A stretch of DNA of 64,000 bases from the NCBI GenBank assembly GCA_964605775.1, contig CAZSDU010000009.1, positions 28,079 to 92,078 on the forward strand, written 5' to 3'. The DNA is from CAZSDU01 sp964605775 (GTDB taxonomy: Bacteria > Bacteroidota > Bacteroidia > Bacteroidales > FEN-979). The position numbers were made by a program, and so were the translations under genes. Of this stretch, positions 52,990 to 62,057 are shown piece by piece. Numbering within the stretch: position 1 is the stretch's first letter; the number at the start of each line of letters is the position of its first letter. The notes under the pieces were generated by a model. The model was not told the origin of the DNA. It was given only the letters and a program-made list of their open reading frames with translations, and made no database searches.

Positions 52990-54177
52990 TCATTTTCGCT
53001 TTGCAAAAATAAGCATGCTGATCATCATTGCCAAACCAAAAAATGAAAGCAGCAGCAGTAAATTCATGAGGATATCAGAAAGCTGTCCGTCACGGATGAA
53101 CAGGGTAATGTAATTGTCTATCCCCCAGCGCATGGGTGACACATGACTGATCCACTGGATGGCCTGAGGCATGACATGAATGGGTAAAAAGGTGCCGCTG
53201 ATGATACCCAGCAATACAACCATGACTGAACCAAACATAGCGGCCTGGTTATGAGTGGTTGAGAAAGACCCGACGAGGACCCCAAAACCAATGGCGGCAA
53301 GGGCTGCACAAATCGTTGCAACACTGATGCCAAAATAATGCTGTCCTATCTCAAGGGCTGGTAATCCGAAAAAAGTCGGAAAAATCCATAAACCCACCGC
53401 CATCATCATCAGGAACTGGATCAGGCAAATCATCAGGTAAACGATTACTTTTGCCGAGATCAGCAATGATAATGGAACAGGTAAGGTGCCCAGCCGTTGA
53501 GAAGTCCCTTCATTTTTTTCATTGATCATACTCCCGCTAAGCGGAATCACGATGAAGAACATGGCGAAAAGAATAAATCCAGGGACATTGTTCTGGATTG
53601 GGCTGGGGTCAAGCCCGGATTTGGAACGTATAGCTACAGACGTTTTAATGGCGGGAAGTTTTCTCATCCCGTCCATCATCATCTCTTTGGCCATTTGCCT
53701 GTCATTTCCGCTTAAGATGAGCAAAACATTTTCCATCGCTGACTGGCTTTGGGATGCCCGTATGAAATAATTCAGGGATTGTACCAGACTGTTTTTATAG
53801 GCAGGCTGAAGGGCGGGATCGACCCATATGGTGACCGCTGAATCATGGGGGTACAGAATTAATCCCAGTGTATGCCTGCCATTGGCAATCAGAATTCTGA
53901 CCGTATCCTCTTTGGATAAGGCATTTTTATCCAGCATGGTTAGAGTGAACAAACCGGATTGCTGAATGTTGGTCAGGATTGTTTTTGAAAGTTCGGTCCG
54001 GGATTGATCCAATACCAGAAGAGACGCCTGGCTAAGCTGATTTTTTATGGCTTTCTCCTGGGCCAGGGTGACCACCATGATCAACAGGACAGGCATGATG
54101 AATAAAATGGCCAGACCCGGTAAATCGCGGCAAAGCAACAATATCTCTTTTTTAATTGTGGCGATTGTTTTAAGCAT
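52990..54177 (-). CDS. ABC-2 type transporter permease
   Basis: A 395-residue membrane protein with one N-terminal helix, a periplasmic domain of about 150 residues (SQASLLVLDQSRTELSKTIL onwards) and five further helices. The motif NEKNEGTSQRLGTLPVPLSLL before the helices and the IQWISHVSPMRWGIDNYITLF near the end are typical of ABC-2 exporters (DrrB/YhhJ type). No ATP-binding subunit gene is present in this operon or elsewhere in the window. It may export the finished product or its lipid carrier. It starts 3 bases after the O-methyltransferase gene. Confidence 0.88.
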   Translation of the reverse strand: MLKTIATIKKEILLLCRDLPGLAILFIMPVLLIMVVTLAQEKAIKNQLSQASLLVLDQSRTELSKTILTNIQQSGLFTLTMLDKNALSKEDTVRILIANGRHTLGLILYPHDSAVTIWVDPALQPAYKNSLVQSLNYFIRASQSQSAMENVLLILSGNDRQMAKEMMMDGMRKLPAIKTSVAIRSKSGLDPSPIQNNVPGFILFAMFFIVIPLSGSMINEKNEGTSQRLGTLPVPLSLLISAKVIVYLMICLIQFLMMMAVGLWIFPTFFGLPALEIGQHYFGISVATICAALAAIGFGVLVGSFSTTHNQAAMFGSVMVVLLGIISGTFLPIHVMPQAIQWISHVSPMRWGIDNYITLFIRDGQLSDILMNLLLLLSFFGLAMMISMLIFAKRK

Positions 54178-54180
54178 CTT

Positions 54181-55284
54181 TTATGCTTTAGGGGATGCGA
54201 TCAGTACCTTTAAAGGCCCGATGGTCTGTGTCATTTTTTCGAGGCATAAACCGGAATGATCAAGCAGGGAAATAAACTCTTTACGGGTTCTTTCTTTCCC
54301 TCCTGACATTATCCCCAGCATCTGTATATCGAGCAGTTTTGAAATCGATGGTAAGTTATTCTCAGGAACGACCATATCGATGATGTAGATTTTTGCTGAA
54401 GCAGGCATGGTGTTTTTAATATTCTCCAGAATTTTCCGGCATTGATCATCATTCCAGTTGTGCAGAATATTTTTCAGTATATAAATGTCAGCGGTAAGGT
54501 TAATGTTTTCAAAGAAACTGCCTGGGATGATGGTCGTACGCGAATCAACGCCATAGGTTTTCAGCATTGTCCCTGATTTTACGAGCGCTTCGGGCAGGTC
54601 AAAGAGCATGCCCGACAGATGAGGGTTCTGAAGTAAGATCTGCGACAAGAGATAGCCTTCCCCGCCTCCGATATCGGCAATGGTGTTGGCGGTTGAAAAA
54701 TCACATGCCTTCAGGATCAGGGGTAATCCCATATCGGATAAATTCGACATGGATTTATCGAAAAATTCATATTCTTTCGGATGTTCGCTGAGATATTCAT
54801 AAATCGGTTTTCCATGAGTGAATGCGAAAGCGTCCTCACCGGTTTTCACAGCATGAAAAAGATTACCCATGGCCATCCAGTTTACCCGTCCAAGGTGGTG
54901 AATGATGGTAAAACGTAAGGAACCAGGACCATCCAGCAGTGCTGATGCCACCCTGTTTAAAGCAAAAATCCTGTTTTTTCTTTCCCTGAAAATGCCATGG
55001 CTGGCAAGGGAACGCATGACCCGGTAAAGAGAGGGAGTATGTACCTCGGCTGCGGAAGCCAGATGTTCAATAGATTTCGGCCCTGACCTTAACATTTCTG
55101 CTATATTCAGCGTAGCTGCAACATGAAGGGATGGAAGTAACCAGAAATACTGAAATTGCTCATAGAGCACTACGTTTCCAGGAAACATTTTTTTATTCAG
55201 CATCAGCAAAGCAGTGCGGAAGGCATTGATCAGGTTGACCAGCCAGACAGGAGGGAGGAAAGAATGCTGAAGGTTATTTTTCAT
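54181..55284 (-). CDS. O-methyltransferase (acetylserotonin/hydroxyindole-type)
   Basis: A 367-residue methyltransferase. An N-terminal winged-helix dimerisation domain (LLPSLHVAATLNIAEMLRSG, then PSLYRVMRSLASHGIFRE) precedes a Rossmann domain. The SAM-binding loop is IADIGGGEGYLLSQIL, followed by MLFDLPEAL, the catalytic-type LKNILHNWNDDQCRKILENI, and DIQMLGIMSGGKERT near the end. This family methylates phenolic or other hydroxyl groups of aromatic and polyketide metabolites, which hints that the product has an aromatic or enolic hydroxyl. It starts 12 bases after the acyltransferase gene. Confidence 0.92.
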   Translation of the reverse strand: MKNNLQHSFLPPVWLVNLINAFRTALLMLNKKMFPGNVVLYEQFQYFWLLPSLHVAATLNIAEMLRSGPKSIEHLASAAEVHTPSLYRVMRSLASHGIFRERKNRIFALNRVASALLDGPGSLRFTIIHHLGRVNWMAMGNLFHAVKTGEDAFAFTHGKPIYEYLSEHPKEYEFFDKSMSNLSDMGLPLILKACDFSTANTIADIGGGEGYLLSQILLQNPHLSGMLFDLPEALVKSGTMLKTYGVDSRTTIIPGSFFENINLTADIYILKNILHNWNDDQCRKILENIKNTMPASAKIYIIDMVVPENNLPSISKLLDIQMLGIMSGGKERTRKEFISLLDHSGLCLEKMTQTIGPLKVLIASPKA

Positions 55285-55296
55285 GGATGGAATATA

Positions 55297-56172
55297 TTAT
55301 GGATTATTATCAGGAGGTTTGTTAAATTTCCAGCGTTTATGTGACCAGAGGTAATAGGCCGGAGCTGTATGTATAGTTTTTTCCAGTTCCCTGAAATATT
55401 TTTCAGTTAATGATTGCCCAGCGGAAAGCGTAAGGGTATCATCTTTCAGTGGAATAAATTCAACGGTATAATGCCCACGTTTAACCTTGAGGATTTTTGC
55501 AAAAACCACCACTCCTTTCATTATGTTATGGATATTTTCCAGTCCACGAAAGCAGGTGATGGGCTGATTCATAAATTGAATCCATTTTGCTTTTTTTTCC
55601 CATTCCGGTCTTTGGTCAGCGACCATCAGAACGGTTAAGGTTTTTTCTTTCGACAGGGATATCACTTCTTTGTAGATTCCCGGGTAAGTCATCAGATGCA
55701 TGCCGTACTTCTCTCTTGAACGGATCATGCTTTCATCAAAAAACCTGTTACTCTGTGGCTTATAAACAGCATAAACGGGTTTTTCGGTGATGAATGGAAG
55801 GGTACATAACCATTCCCAGTTGGCATAATGCCCGGTAAGGATCAGGATGTTTTTACCTGCAGTCCTGTATTGATTCAGCACTTCAGCATTGAGGTAAACA
55901 AAACGTTTTTTAAACAGCTTTTCATTCAATCGCTCGATCGCGCCGCTTTCCACAAAATAGTCTGAGAGATGGCGATAGAATTGCTTTTCCGTTGACCTGA
56001 TCTTTTCCTTATCAAAATCAGGGAATGAGCGGGCAATGTTCTCATGCACCACTTCCCGGCGATATCTGAGGACATAATAGGTAATCAGAAATATACCGTT
56101 GGCAATGAAATAATAAACCGGGACAGGGAGAATTTTCAGGAAGAAGAATGCAGCCGCTACGAGGAATTTCAT
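55297..56172 (-). CDS. LpxL-like lysophospholipid/lipid A acyltransferase family protein
   Basis: A 291-residue protein. One N-terminal helix (MKFLVAAAFFFLKILPVPVYYF) anchors it in the inner membrane. The acyltransferase motif HX4E is seen in LTGHYANWEWLCTLPF, and the second block in VLMVADQRPEW. In flexirubin and aryl polyene clusters, members of this family esterify a polyene acid or attach acyl chains to a lipid head. Here the acyl acceptor is not known. The normal lipid A LpxL is a different possibility, but the operon context favours a dedicated role. Confidence 0.88.
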   Translation of the reverse strand: MKFLVAAAFFFLKILPVPVYYFIANGIFLITYYVLRYRREVVHENIARSFPDFDKEKIRSTEKQFYRHLSDYFVESGAIERLNEKLFKKRFVYLNAEVLNQYRTAGKNILILTGHYANWEWLCTLPFITEKPVYAVYKPQSNRFFDESMIRSREKYGMHLMTYPGIYKEVISLSKEKTLTVLMVADQRPEWEKKAKWIQFMNQPITCFRGLENIHNIMKGVVVFAKILKVKRGHYTVEFIPLKDDTLTLSAGQSLTEKYFRELEKTIHTAPAYYLWSHKRWKFNKPPDNNP

Positions 56173-56195
56173 TGTTCAAAATTAATAATTATTCT

Positions 56196-58562
56196 TCAGA
56201 ACTGTATTCTCCAGGTTCCCATCGGAAAGAATCCCATGTTGAAATAATTTTTGATCTCACCGGTTTTTGGGTCGATTCGCTGAAGGGAGACATTGGTATA
56301 GTTAGTACGGTACTGCAAGTCGAGCTGAAAAGATATATTATAGCCAGGAAGGTTACGTTTTATTCCAAACCTGAGCGCGATTCGCTTATATTCAGGGAAT
56401 CTCACCTCATAAGCGTGAGCCCAATCATAGACCGCTTCGGCATTGTTTATCGTGGCGTCGACATCATAGGGAACGTAAGGATTTCCGCCTGCCCAGGTAG
56501 CTCGCAGGCCAAAAGACATCACTCCCCATTTGCGTTTTCCCATCACCAGTTCATACCCGCCTACGGCATTCATCACGTAGTTCACATTGAAAGCTGAATT
56601 TCTGACCTGATTGTCATATCCTGAATAGGTTGAATTGAAAAGGGATGAAGTGAGCAGGAAATAATAATTTTTCTTAAAAAATCTTTCGAAAGTGAATTCA
56701 ATGCCGTAGTTATGTCCATTTCCTTGATTGACAAGGCTGTCAGCATATCTCCGGTCGAGAAAGAACTCATGTCCCTGGTTGCTCAGGCCATAAGCAGGGA
56801 TGGATTCCTTGACCGGGATATCATACAGGTATTGGTAATAGATTTCGGTTTTAAACCTGAGGTTTTCATTCAGCATGTAGTTGTACCCCAGGGCAAGCTG
56901 GCAGCTTCTGGTGAAACCCAAATGGAGATTGGTTTGTTGAAGATTCCCGTCTGTTAAAATCGTTTGCAGGAAATACATTACCCTGGGTTGCATCTGGCTG
57001 AATAGTCCGGCTCCGAAATTGAGGCTATGCTTTTTATTGAGGAGATAATCTATTCCGATTCTGGGTTCTGCTGCCCAGGAATGATTTAACGATAACCAGG
57101 ATCCATACAAGCCGAAGGTTGCAGTCAGCCGGTCGGAAGGATGGTAAAGCCATTGGCCAAAAACTCTGAGAAAATGCATCTTCTCCCTTGAATGGGTGTT
57201 TACGATGAAATTTCCTTTATACATGGAACTATCGGCAAAATTCATGTCGAAAAAATCATAGTAAATACCGGCATCCACTGTGTTTTTCGCAGAGAATTTC
57301 TTACTGATTTCGGAAATCAATGAATATTTGAACTCCGTTGAGCTTTCTCCTGCCCAGGGGGAAGGTATGGTTTGTACATTGGAGAAGGTGTCAATCTTGG
57401 TATATACTTTTGATCCGACAGCATAGAGGGTATTTTTCCAGCGCAGATCAGGTTTGAGGAGAATCTGATGGGAGATGCCGATCAAACCCAGGTTGGAGCC
57501 GTTGGACAGGTCTTCTCCGTAATCAGGGAAAGTCCAGTCGGACTGATCTTTACGGCTGTCGAAAAGTTCAATGAAGCTGATGCCGCCAAGCCCGGTAAGG
57601 GTAAAAGTACCTGCTTTTTTGGTAGGGATAGTGATTTTAAGATTCAGGTCCTGGTATTTCGGAACGACTCCGAAATTAATGTTGAACCAGCCCAGGAACT
57701 GAAGAGGGGAATAGCGGTAGGAGATCATGTAAGAGGCCGGATGTTTTTTCGAGAAAGGACCTTCGGTCCCAAATTCCAGTCCATTCCATCCGATCTGGAA
57801 CCAATATTCCCGGTGTTCATTATTCCCGTTTCTCAAGCGGAGATCAAAGATGCCGGCAAGGGTATTTCCATATTCAGCGGGAAAAGCGCCTGTAAGGAAG
57901 TCGGAGTTGGAGAGGAGGTTGTTGTTCAGCACGGTGACCGGTCCGCCGGTTGTTCCGACGGCAGCAAAATGGTTGGGGTTTGGGATTTCCATGCCATCCA
58001 GTCTCCATTGAAGTCCCATGGGGGTATTTCCCCTTACGATGATATCATTACGGTTGTCAATTCCTGAAGTGACGCCGGCAAAATTGGCAGCCATGCGTGC
58101 CGGATCATTATAGCTGCCGGGGAAGCGGAAGGTCTCATCCACACTGAAGGAGCGGGTGCTTACCACAGCCATTTTGTTGATGGCATCATATTTCCGGTAA
58201 TCTCCCCTGATTTCCACTTCTCCTGACAGGGTGACTTTTTCGGTCAACCTGAGGCTTATCACGGTTTCTTTTCCGCTGCTGACCGTCAGGAGATCAGTCA
58301 GCAAGGGGGTATATCCGACATAGGTAACCCTTAACTGGTACTGTCCGATCGGAAGGTGTGGAAATTTAAAATGACCCAAAGTATCGGATATTGTCCCGAT
58401 CAATGGATCTGATCCAGCAATGACCACAGTAGCACCCGGTAAGGGGTACAGGGTCTGCTGATCAAGAATATTGCCTTTGAGGGAAGAAAAAAGATGGGTT
58501 TGTGCCTGTAAAAAAAAGGCGTTTATTGTCAGTAATGTGGCTATGGAGAGCAGCCGAATCAT
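56196..58562 (-). CDS. TonB-dependent outer membrane receptor
   Basis: A 788-residue TonB-dependent receptor. A signal peptide (MIRLLSIATLLTINAFFLQA) is followed by a carboxypeptidase-regulatory-like (CarboxypepD_reg) domain at about 27-115. A plug domain follows (DIIVRGNTPMGLQWRLDGME, NPNHFAAVGTTGGP), then the 22-strand barrel to the terminal RIQF. There is no SusD-type lipoprotein beside it, so it is not a polysaccharide-utilisation SusC pair. Within the operon, it could take the finished compound back in or handle a co-substrate, or act as an outer-membrane conduit. It overlaps the upstream unknown gene by four bases. Confidence 0.93.
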   Translation of the reverse strand: MIRLLSIATLLTINAFFLQAQTHLFSSLKGNILDQQTLYPLPGATVVIAGSDPLIGTISDTLGHFKFPHLPIGQYQLRVTYVGYTPLLTDLLTVSSGKETVISLRLTEKVTLSGEVEIRGDYRKYDAINKMAVVSTRSFSVDETFRFPGSYNDPARMAANFAGVTSGIDNRNDIIVRGNTPMGLQWRLDGMEIPNPNHFAAVGTTGGPVTVLNNNLLSNSDFLTGAFPAEYGNTLAGIFDLRLRNGNNEHREYWFQIGWNGLEFGTEGPFSKKHPASYMISYRYSPLQFLGWFNINFGVVPKYQDLNLKITIPTKKAGTFTLTGLGGISFIELFDSRKDQSDWTFPDYGEDLSNGSNLGLIGISHQILLKPDLRWKNTLYAVGSKVYTKIDTFSNVQTIPSPWAGESSTEFKYSLISEISKKFSAKNTVDAGIYYDFFDMNFADSSMYKGNFIVNTHSREKMHFLRVFGQWLYHPSDRLTATFGLYGSWLSLNHSWAAEPRIGIDYLLNKKHSLNFGAGLFSQMQPRVMYFLQTILTDGNLQQTNLHLGFTRSCQLALGYNYMLNENLRFKTEIYYQYLYDIPVKESIPAYGLSNQGHEFFLDRRYADSLVNQGNGHNYGIEFTFERFFKKNYYFLLTSSLFNSTYSGYDNQVRNSAFNVNYVMNAVGGYELVMGKRKWGVMSFGLRATWAGGNPYVPYDVDATINNAEAVYDWAHAYEVRFPEYKRIALRFGIKRNLPGYNISFQLDLQYRTNYTNVSLQRIDPKTGEIKNYFNMGFFPMGTWRIQF

Positions 58563-58945
58563 GCCTCCATCAACGCATCAACCTCTTCCCGGCTAAGTCT
58601 TTTCCATTGTGGGTTAATAAATTGTTGCCCATCCCATTCAAAATTCACCAGATCGAAAGTTTCCGCATAGAAGCTGAGTTTACTTTGCAGATCCGGAGTG
58701 TGTTCAAGGAAGATAAAATTTTCCGGGGATTCTCCAATGGAATTCATGATCCGGGTAGCCAGGGGTGCACACCATTCCGTTACGGGTGTGCCTGGATTCT
58801 GGCGGTAAATTTCTGTGGCAATCGCCAGTGTTTTTCCGTCTTTTCTGTGAACAATCTTTAATCCGCATCTGGAAGGACTTTCCCATTGTCCGGGATAGTC
58901 AAAGTAGCGGTCCATGTATGTATTGAATTCGGGATTTGTCTCCAT
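58559..58945 (-). CDS. Unrecognised small protein
   Basis: A 128-residue cytosolic protein with no signal peptide or membrane helix. It has a conserved-looking aromatic and charged pattern (MDRYFDYPGQWESPSRCGLK, EWCAPLATRIMNSIGESP) and a helical C-terminus (WKRLSREEVDALMEA). I do not recognise the family. Its four-base overlap with the TonB receptor gene and position between it and the radical SAM gene make it a real cotranscribed gene. It might be an accessory enzyme or a chaperone of the pathway. Confidence 0.75.
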   Translation of the reverse strand: METNPEFNTYMDRYFDYPGQWESPSRCGLKIVHRKDGKTLAIATEIYRQNPGTPVTEWCAPLATRIMNSIGESPENFIFLEHTPDLQSKLSFYAETFDLVNFEWDGQQFINPQWKRLSREEVDALMEA

Positions 58946-58993
58946 AGTTCTTTAGTAAAATGCTGCCATAATTCAGTAATTGGCTCGATTTTT

Positions 58994-60265
58994 TCAGGCC
59001 ACCTTACTGACTTTTTTTCCAAAGCTCACGTCCATCAGATCGCGGCGTCTCGCCTGATGGGTTCCGTCAGAAATTTCACGGGTGATGACTTTACTGATAA
59101 GGTTAAACATTTTCATGGTCTGGGGTTCATCTTTATAGAAGGTATCCCAGGCATAGTTGTACAAGGCTGTAAGCCTGTCAGCCGTCATGTGTTTGGGGTG
59201 ATATACTACTTTTCCGGCATTGTAATGATCCCAGTCGGTATCGAATATCCGGCCTTGCTTCAGCAGGTCACTATAGGCTTTGGTATGAGGGAAAGGAGCA
59301 AGAACGGTAAATTCGGCAAGGTCAAGGTCGATTTCGAGGAGAAAATCGATCAGCCGTTTGATGTCGTCTTCTGTCTGGTTATCCAGTCCAAGGAGAATGG
59401 TTCCTTCCACGGCAATTCCATAATCGTGATATTGCCGGATCCGGTTTTTTATGTAATCGGAGGTGTCGAATACGGCCTGGTACACATACCATGCCCCGGC
59501 CTGAGCAGCAAGATCAAGGACTTCATTTTTATCTTCAATGGTATGGCTCACCCATTTTTTCTTCAGGGGAATCATGGCTTTGAAAAGTTCTATTTCCCAT
59601 TTTGTATCCAGCGCCAATGAATTGTCGACGATGAACAGACGGTTATTATCCATCTGGCTGAGTTCTTCCACGACCTTATCGATCGGGCGGGGGCGGAAGC
59701 CACGGCCGCCAAGGTAACGAACAGCACAAGGGTAACAATCATATATACAACCCCTGGAGGCATGGAACAGATCAACCATCCGGAATCCTTTATGGTAATA
59801 AAGGTCTTTATCAAGGATATCCCGTTTTGCCGGACCAATCAGGTTCATGTCAGGCGGATTGTTCATGAAATTATAGATACTTTTCAGTTCATTCTTATGA
59901 AAATCATCAAAAACCATGGAAAGTCGTCCTTCCACTTCGCCCAGGAAGACAGCATCGGCATGCAGCATGGTTTCTTCAGCATGGAGCATGGTGGATATCC
60001 CACCGAAGATGACCTTTTTCCCCAGTTTACGGTATTGATCAGCGATGGCCCAGCCTCGTTTCACCTGGGTGGTGAGCATCATGGAAATACCTACAAAATC
60101 AGGACTTTCATCAATCACAAGTTCCTGGACGTTTTCATCGGTAAAGTCAATTTCGACATTTTCAGGCACTGCTGCCGCCATAACCACAGGGCCATGCGGG
60201 GGCAGATTAAATATGGTTTGTCCTTCAAGTTTTTCCCAGCGGGGATATATCAATTTAAATTTCAT
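58994..60265 (-). CDS. Cobalamin-binding radical SAM enzyme
   Basis: A 423-residue class B-type radical SAM protein. The N-terminal 130 residues form a B12-binding Rossmann domain (DFVGISMMLTTQVKRGWAIA, KKVIFGGISTMLHAEE). The radical SAM core follows with the CxxxCxxC cluster at Cys173, Cys177 and Cys180 (RGCIYDCYPC). A further C-terminal helical region completes it. Related enzymes methylate unactivated carbons or form carbon-carbon bonds, as in hopanoid and antibiotic pathways. A C-methylation or rearrangement of the pathway's product is likely. It sits 87 bases after the C45-type gene, the largest gap in the operon. Confidence 0.92.
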   Translation of the reverse strand: MKFKLIYPRWEKLEGQTIFNLPPHGPVVMAAAVPENVEIDFTDENVQELVIDESPDFVGISMMLTTQVKRGWAIADQYRKLGKKVIFGGISTMLHAEETMLHADAVFLGEVEGRLSMVFDDFHKNELKSIYNFMNNPPDMNLIGPAKRDILDKDLYYHKGFRMVDLFHASRGCIYDCYPCAVRYLGGRGFRPRPIDKVVEELSQMDNNRLFIVDNSLALDTKWEIELFKAMIPLKKKWVSHTIEDKNEVLDLAAQAGAWYVYQAVFDTSDYIKNRIRQYHDYGIAVEGTILLGLDNQTEDDIKRLIDFLLEIDLDLAEFTVLAPFPHTKAYSDLLKQGRIFDTDWDHYNAGKVVYHPKHMTADRLTALYNYAWDTFYKDEPQTMKMFNLISKVITREISDGTHQARRRDLMDVSFGKKVSKVA

Positions 60266-60352
60266 TTGTTAATAATTTTATATTTCATTTGTCAAATGGA
60301 ATATCCATTATTATCATTCACGGAATGCATGAACGGTGTTTGTATGGATATT

Positions 60353-62056
60353 TCATGGATTGGATTTGTTTAATTCAACAATACATTCTGCCCATGCTTT
60401 AATGATCTTGTTCTTTTCCGATTGTTTCGGAATTTCCTTTAACAAGGCAATCCTGTATAAATTACAGGCATTTCGCCAGTCTTTCCTTTTCCTGAAATAG
60501 TCAGCGGACAGGCTGTAAACTTCAAAAAATTCGGGGTTAGTTTCAACAAAGCCATCAAAAAAAGAGCGCTCCAGTTTTTTGGAACCGACAGTATTCATCT
60601 CCCGGAGTAATTTTTCTTTCATGCTCCGGAAGCTAAGAAAGTCCTGATACTGTTTTGTTTCCAGAAATGCATCCCGGGGAATTATCCTGTCGGGTTCTGT
60701 CAATTCCAAGTTTTTTTGGAGTCCTGCAAAGTTATGAAAAATTTTATACAAGTCATAACACACAAAGGAACCCAGCTGCCAGGGAGGGGTTGAAACCCAA
60801 CACAGACGTTGTTGAGGTTTGAAAATAACCGCATGATGAGCGATAAGCTGGTTGATGGCTTTTTCATTTCCCATGCCGATATCCCTTCCGTCAAGTCCTT
60901 TCTGATCTCTCAATATTTCAGCTGTTTTTACGGTATTTAAAGGGAAATTTGCTGTCAGATCCTGCATGACTCTTTGATACCGGTAAACAGAAGCATTATC
61001 CTTCATGTTTTCCATGTTCATGGGATCATGGAGGAATTTCTCCGACTGAAAATGGTTGGCACAGAGGATAAAGCTCCCGTCAGGTTCAAAAAGCGATAAG
61101 CCGAAAGGGGTTTTTTCAATGATGGCTGCTTTGTTCTCATTGCCCGAACCGATCAGTATGGATTCAGAGACGAAAGTCTGTCGCTTTTCGGCGATGGCCA
61201 GGGCTTCGGGTATCGTTTTAGCATATTGGAGGATTTCACGGGCCAGCAAAGAAACCGGAGTGCGGGCCGAAAAAGGAATGTCTGATTTGGCCGCATTGAG
61301 GGTAACCGTAATTCCTTCGAGGTTCATTCCCGAAACGGCTCCGATCATCCCTCCCCAGGTGACCATCATGAAAGGGTATCCAAGGTCTGGTTTTTCAAAG
61401 AGAATGATTTTGTTTTCAGCGAATGCATCGCCCATATAAAAATCGAAGTTTCTTCCGATGATCAGGGAGGAATCTTCAGAAAGCTCATTCCAGGCTCCGA
61501 ATGAGGTACAGCCCACCAGGCTTAGATCCTGCAAAGCATGCCCGATGTCATGGGCGGAATGATAATTCAGCATACGCTGGTAATTATTTCCGATGAAGGA
61601 AAATTCATTGCTGGCAGAGCGGGAAATCCCGTATATCTCCAGCTTGTACTCCTCCGTAATATATCGGTCGAGCCTACGGTTGAACCAGTAGATGAAATAT
61701 TTCAGAAAACGCTGGTAAAAGCGGGAAGGGACGATTTTTTCGATCTGGTCAACGAATGCTTTTTCCTGTTTATAAATCAGTGACTTGGATAATTTACCCC
61801 CGATAACTCCCCGATCATAGGGTTTTCCCTCCAGGTACATCTCCCATAGGCCGGTATTGCTTTTTTTTAAGCAGTTATTGCCGCAACGATAGAAGTCGGC
61901 ATCCAGCGTATCTGTTATCCATGACTCAACGGAGCGATCGGGGGGAACAGGCGGAAGGATTCTCGTCAGAAAATGGAAAGCAGTTCCTGTGAAAAGAAGG
62001 AATAGCATTAATATACCAAGCGTTTTCAGCCACCGTTTCAATCGTTTGTTACGCAT
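60353..62056 (-). CDS. C45-like autoproteolytic acyltransferase/hydrolase (Ntn-hydrolase)
   Basis: A 567-residue protein. An N-terminal helix (about residues 11-30) anchors it with the bulk outside the cytoplasm. The C45/acyl-CoA:6-APA-acyltransferase signature is visible as LVGCTSFGAWN, with Cys183 the probable autoproteolytic N-terminal nucleophile, followed by LIIGRNFDFYMGDAFAENKI and MVTWGGMIGAVSGMNLEGIT. A helical C-terminal extension (about 440-567) is unusual. In fungi, this family exchanges acyl chains on beta-lactams. Here it could transfer or remove an acyl group in the periplasm. Its start is 1 base after the stop of the oxidoreductase gene. Confidence 0.87.
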   Translation of the reverse strand: MRNKRLKRWLKTLGILMLFLLFTGTAFHFLTRILPPVPPDRSVESWITDTLDADFYRCGNNCLKKSNTGLWEMYLEGKPYDRGVIGGKLSKSLIYKQEKAFVDQIEKIVPSRFYQRFLKYFIYWFNRRLDRYITEEYKLEIYGISRSASNEFSFIGNNYQRMLNYHSAHDIGHALQDLSLVGCTSFGAWNELSEDSSLIIGRNFDFYMGDAFAENKIILFEKPDLGYPFMMVTWGGMIGAVSGMNLEGITVTLNAAKSDIPFSARTPVSLLAREILQYAKTIPEALAIAEKRQTFVSESILIGSGNENKAAIIEKTPFGLSLFEPDGSFILCANHFQSEKFLHDPMNMENMKDNASVYRYQRVMQDLTANFPLNTVKTAEILRDQKGLDGRDIGMGNEKAINQLIAHHAVIFKPQQRLCWVSTPPWQLGSFVCYDLYKIFHNFAGLQKNLELTEPDRIIPRDAFLETKQYQDFLSFRSMKEKLLREMNTVGSKKLERSFFDGFVETNPEFFEVYSLSADYFRKRKDWRNACNLYRIALLKEIPKQSEKNKIIKAWAECIVELNKSNP

Positions 62057-62057
62057 A

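Noticed and set aside
56196..58562. SusC of a polysaccharide utilisation locus
   Set aside because: There is no SusD-like lipoprotein, glycoside hydrolase or regulator next to it, and the neighbours are biosynthetic.
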